A stretch of DNA of 64,000 bases from an uncultured Bacteroidales bacterium (GTDB lineage Bacteria > Bacteroidota > Bacteroidia > Bacteroidales > UBA932): NCBI GenBank assembly GCA_949296645.1, contig CASFPH010000003.1:62001-126000 (forward strand), given 5' to 3'. Each line of letters opens with the position of its first letter. The stretch's first letter is position 1. Positions 61,058 through 64,000 of this stretch are shown piece after piece. Under the pieces are notes generated by a model. The model was not told the origin of the DNA, ran no database searches, and worked only from the letters and a program-made list of their open reading frames with translations. The position numbers were made by a program, and so were the translations under genes.

Positions 61058-64000
61058 CGGCATATAGAGCAGCAGCGCCAGCAGGGAGAACAGCAGTCCT
61101 CCTGTTGTGCCTGCTGCAAATGCAAACCAGAACACCTCGGACGGACCGTCGAACAGGAACGGTACAAGTCCCAGGACGGTGGATATCACCGTGAGAAGTA
61201 TGGGGTATATCTTGTGGTTGAACGAGCGTATGTAGTCGGCGGTCTGCGTTCCCTCCATATTGCCGCCGCGCCTGCGCCGTGCATTCCTGCGGTTGATGTA
61301 TTCGTTCACGATATATATTCCGGCATTCACCACTATCCCGCTCAACATCACGAAGGCGGCGAACCCTCCCTGGTCGAACACGAAATCGGAGAGTCCGAAT
61401 GTCAGGAACACGCCTATGAAGGATACTGGTATCATGAGTATTACAGCAAACGGCATACGCAGGGATTCGAATATCATGCTGCAGGTCACATATATTATCG
61501 CGATGACAAGCAATATGAGCGATGCGTATTGTTTCTTGCTTTCGTCTGAAAATCCCAATGAGGCGGATTCCGCCTTGTAGCCTACAGGCAGTATTTCATT
61601 GTTCATCTTGTTGAGCGCGTCTTCTGTTACTTTCCTGGCCATGTTGTACGAGCCTATGAAATCGAATCCTACTGTGATTTCGTAGGACTGATTCCTGCGG
61701 TTTATTGTCATGCCGGTACGTTTTTTCTGTATCGTGCCTATTTCTGACATCTTGACCCTTGTGCTGTCGACCGTAAGTCCGGTATTGGTTATGTTCCACA
61801 GGTCGAAAGTCTCGATGTCCGATGATCTTAGTACAACCGGCGTGTATCTGTCATTGTACATCCGGGAGCCGAGTTTTCCGTCATAGAGCCTTGACTGCAG
61901 TGCTGCAAAATAGTTGTACGGGTCTATGTTTCTGGCCGTTATTGTCGAGAAGTCATATTCCACATTGAATTCGTTGCCGGCCACGTTCATGCCGTATCCG
62001 CCCTCCCTGCTCATAAGTTCTGGTGCCGATACCCTCCTGTTAGAGGAAAGTTCATCCATGAGTATGGAGGCGTATTCCTGCAGTTTGTCGTAGTTGTAGC
62101 CTGTGAGCGATATTCTGCGGCTTTTGTAATCCGTCGATATGTTGTTGTTGAAGTCGGAATCATTGATTCCCCATACCCTCCAGTTGGCACCTCCAAGGCT
62201 GGAAGCCATTGTCGTTACCGACGACTTGAGTTCGGCAGGGAACGAGGTCTTTTCGTATTCGGGCAGGAAAGAGACCTCTATCATGGCATTGTCATAGGAC
62301 GTGATGCGTGTGGAGAACGATTTTATCTGGCTGAACTTGCTCAGATAGTTCTCCATGTCTGTCATTATGGTGTTGAGCTGTGCTACGGTGCATCCTTCAG
62401 GCATTCCTGCCTGTATGTAGAGTATCTGCTGTCCCGGTTCGCGGTAGAAGTTTCCTCTGTCCATCGCTTTGTCGAACAGTGCGAAGGAAGATCCGAGTAT
62501 CCTGTCTATCCTGTCTCTGTTTTCGGAATACGGTCTCCATCCCATTATCTTGTTGTACAGATTCTGGAAGAAAGTACGCTCTTCTTCCGGCACCCTCTGC
62601 GCCACATCCTGCGGCAGCAGGCACAGAGGTATGCCGAATCCTGCCACAAGTACGACGGCTGCAACCCATTTGTGCCTCTGCCCCTTTTCGATATATTTCG
62701 AATAGATGGAGTTGAAGCGGATTATTCTTCTGGCCTTGCGCGGTTCGGTACGCGACGAGCGGTTGAACACCGGAAACCTTTCGACGAGAGAAGGTATGAA
62801 GGCGTATGCCATTACAAGGGATACGCTGAGGTTTATGATTATCACCTTGGAGAAATCGGCAAGGTTTTTCTTTTCCTCTTCAGGAAGCAGCATGACTATG
62901 CAGAGAGCGCCAATGGTTGTTGCAGTGGCTCCGAGCAGGGCCGGGAACACGGACCTGTTCCGGTAATAGGAGTAGTGGTCCGTCATCACTATCGAAGAGT
63001 CGATGATTATTCCCAGCGATACCGTTATTCCGGCAAGAGTATATATGTGTATGCTGAGTCCGGTTATCTTGTATATCACTATTGCTGCAAGTATGTTTAC
63101 AAGAAGGGTGGTGAATATTATCGCGAGATAACGGAACGACCTGTATGCCATGAATACGAACAGCAGGAGTATGGCGATGCAGAGCAGCGTCCTGTACGCT
63201 ATCTTGTTGAGTTCCGACGATATGTATTCCGAAGAATCGTAGCTGAGTTCCGCGGAAATCTCTTCAGGAAAGTTTTCGGATAGCGAGTCCATTGTCTTTC
63301 TTACCGCTGATGCCACTGTTATCAGATTCGAACCGGGAGAGCTGCCTACGCTTAGTGTCAGGGTGTTGAGCCCGTTGAGACGAAAATATGACGCAGGTTC
63401 GGATTCCCTGTATGTGATTTCCGCTATATCCCTGAGGTATATCGTCCTGCCGTCTATGTTTTTTACGGGGATGTCCTCTATCTTGTCGGAAGGGCTTCCT
63501 TTCAGTTTGATTACGGAAATGCCGCTCTCGGAATATGTTATGCCGGGAGTGTCTGTCCTGAAACAGTTATTGTACGCAGATGTTATGTCGTATGCGGTTA
63601 TTCCTGCATTTTCAGCTGCTGCCGCATCGAAAAGTATCTCTATTTCGTAAGGTGTCGTACCGTTGATGCTGATGTTCTCCACACCTTCTATGCCTGAGAG
63701 CCGCATCAGTACATGGTCGTTCACGAATTTCTCTATCTCCACGGATGGCAGGGAGCTTTTGAATATGTACGTCATTTCAGCCCTGCTTCCGGTTCCTCTT
63801 GTGCCAAGGGATATTTCCGGATATGACATCCCTTCCGGAAGTGAGGAGTATATGTTCCTGATTCTTGAGGCAATCTCGAAGCGGACAGGGACCATGTCCG
63901 TACCTTTCCTGAAGGTCAGTGTCACGCTTCCTCCTCCGCGGTTGGACGAAGAATATACTTCCGTACAGTTTCTGAGCCCCGAGAGCGCACCTTCCAGTTT
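61025..64000 (-). CDS. RND-family efflux permease with unusual proton-relay residues, 5' part missing
   Basis: About 991 residues are visible; the frame runs off the right edge, missing an estimated 35 or so N-terminal residues (the first in-frame start, GTG at 63925, is inside the porter domain). Two halves of porter and membrane domains are present. In TM4 the usual Asp pair of HAE1 pumps reads IIDSSIVMTDH, with a single Asp as in metal-type (HME) pumps; in TM10 the usual Lys segment reads SGIVVNAGIYIVNEY without Lys. Thus the proton path differs from the AcrB-like pump at 25.6-28.7 kb. Its adaptor and outer membrane genes, if any, lie to the right. The substrate is unknown. Confidence 0.85.
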   Translation of the reverse strand, partial: KLEGALSGLRNCTEVYSSSNRGGGSVTLTFRKGTDMVPVRFEIASRIRNIYSSLPEGMSYPEISLGTRGTGSRAEMTYIFKSSLPSVEIEKFVNDHVLMRLSGIEGVENISINGTTPYEIEILFDAAAAENAGITAYDITSAYNNCFRTDTPGITYSESGISVIKLKGSPSDKIEDIPVKNIDGRTIYLRDIAEITYRESEPASYFRLNGLNTLTLSVGSSPGSNLITVASAVRKTMDSLSENFPEEISAELSYDSSEYISSELNKIAYRTLLCIAILLLFVFMAYRSFRYLAIIFTTLLVNILAAIVIYKITGLSIHIYTLAGITVSLGIIIDSSIVMTDHYSYYRNRSVFPALLGATATTIGALCIVMLLPEEEKKNLADFSKVIIINLSVSLVMAYAFIPSLVERFPVFNRSSRTEPRKARRIIRFNSIYSKYIEKGQRHKWVAAVVLVAGFGIPLCLLPQDVAQRVPEEERTFFQNLYNKIMGWRPYSENRDRIDRILGSSFALFDKAMDRGNFYREPGQQILYIQAGMPEGCTVAQLNTIMTDMENYLSKFSQIKSFSTRITSYDNAMIEVSFLPEYEKTSFPAELKSSVTTMASSLGGANWRVWGINDSDFNNNISTDYKSRRISLTGYNYDKLQEYASILMDELSSNRRVSAPELMSREGGYGMNVAGNEFNVEYDFSTITARNIDPYNYFAALQSRLYDGKLGSRMYNDRYTPVVLRSSDIETFDLWNITNTGLTVDSTRVKMSEIGTIQKKRTGMTINRRNQSYEITVGFDFIGSYNMARKVTEDALNKMNNEILPVGYKAESASLGFSDESKKQYASLILLVIAIIYVTCSMIFESLRMPFAVILMIPVSFIGVFLTFGLSDFVFDQGGFAAFVMLSGIVVNAGIYIVNEYINRRNARRRRGGNMEGTQTADYIRSFNHKIYPILLTVISTVLGLVPFLFDGPSEVFWFAFAAGTTGGLLFSLLALLLYMPLFCFRLGKRK

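Overview
The window is a chromosomal piece of a Bacteroidales-type bacterium, probably a gut commensal. Evidence: -33/-7 promoters of the form TTTG-N19..22-TAnnTTTG (clearest before the ABC cassette near 48.75 kb and before tRNA-Thr near 30.1 kb), a FecR/STN-type SusC/SusD locus, a BACON/FISUMP lipoprotein, a PCMD-domain protein, an Lnb-type lipoprotein N-acyltransferase and a DciA gene beside recF. Base composition is moderate. The genus cannot be fixed from the sequence alone.

Layout. 0-13.4 kb is housekeeping: pssA (cut at the left edge), gapA, surE-lpxB, a recF-dciA-pdxB minus-strand operon, a TPR membrane protein, a polyprenyl-phosphate glycosyltransferase with pyrC, a secreted C1 peptidase with a lipoprotein, a CNNM/CorC-type protein and an acyl-ACP thioesterase. 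13.4-16.2 kb holds a PlsC-like acyltransferase, a BACON/FISUMP lipoprotein and the fluoride exporter crcB. 16.2-17.2 kb is non-coding: a mosaic array of a structured repeat that runs into the 5' 45 bases of a tRNA-Asp gene. The tRNA remnant keeps an apparently intact promoter pointing into the array.

17.4-24.3 kb on the plus strand is the most notable coding region: a PCMD protein, a close SRD5A-like steroid 5-alpha-reductase, an old-yellow-enzyme flavin reductase, two short-chain dehydrogenases, Lnb and a DUF2284 protein, the last four joined by short overlaps. The reductase/dehydrogenase set matches the gene content known for bacterial isoallo-bile-acid or steroid A-ring conversion (5-beta-reductase, 5-alpha-reductase, 3-beta-HSDH). 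24.3-29.8 kb is a complete RND efflux operon. 30.0-34.2 kb holds tRNA-Thr(CGT) and a DUF3467-etfB-etfA-acyl-CoA dehydrogenase group.

34.3-43.9 kb is a dense plus-strand run: valS, a Ca2+-type P-ATPase, a thioesterase, tatA, tatC, an ABC-F protein and rlmB. 44.1-48.7 kb (minus) is an ABC-ATPase/permease/GntR/outer-membrane-barrel operon whose promoter has a GntR-like palindrome at the expected transcription start. Next come hipB-hipA and an overlapping methylguanine-DNA methyltransferase. 50.7-57.7 kb is a FecIR-style locus: a sigma factor that seems to lack region 2.4, an anti-sigma factor, a thioredoxin-fold lipoprotein, a SusC gene broken by an internal deletion and frameshift, and an intact SusD gene. 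The right end has a methyltransferase, a DHA2-type MFS exporter, a beta-propeller lipoprotein and a second RND transporter cut by the window edge.
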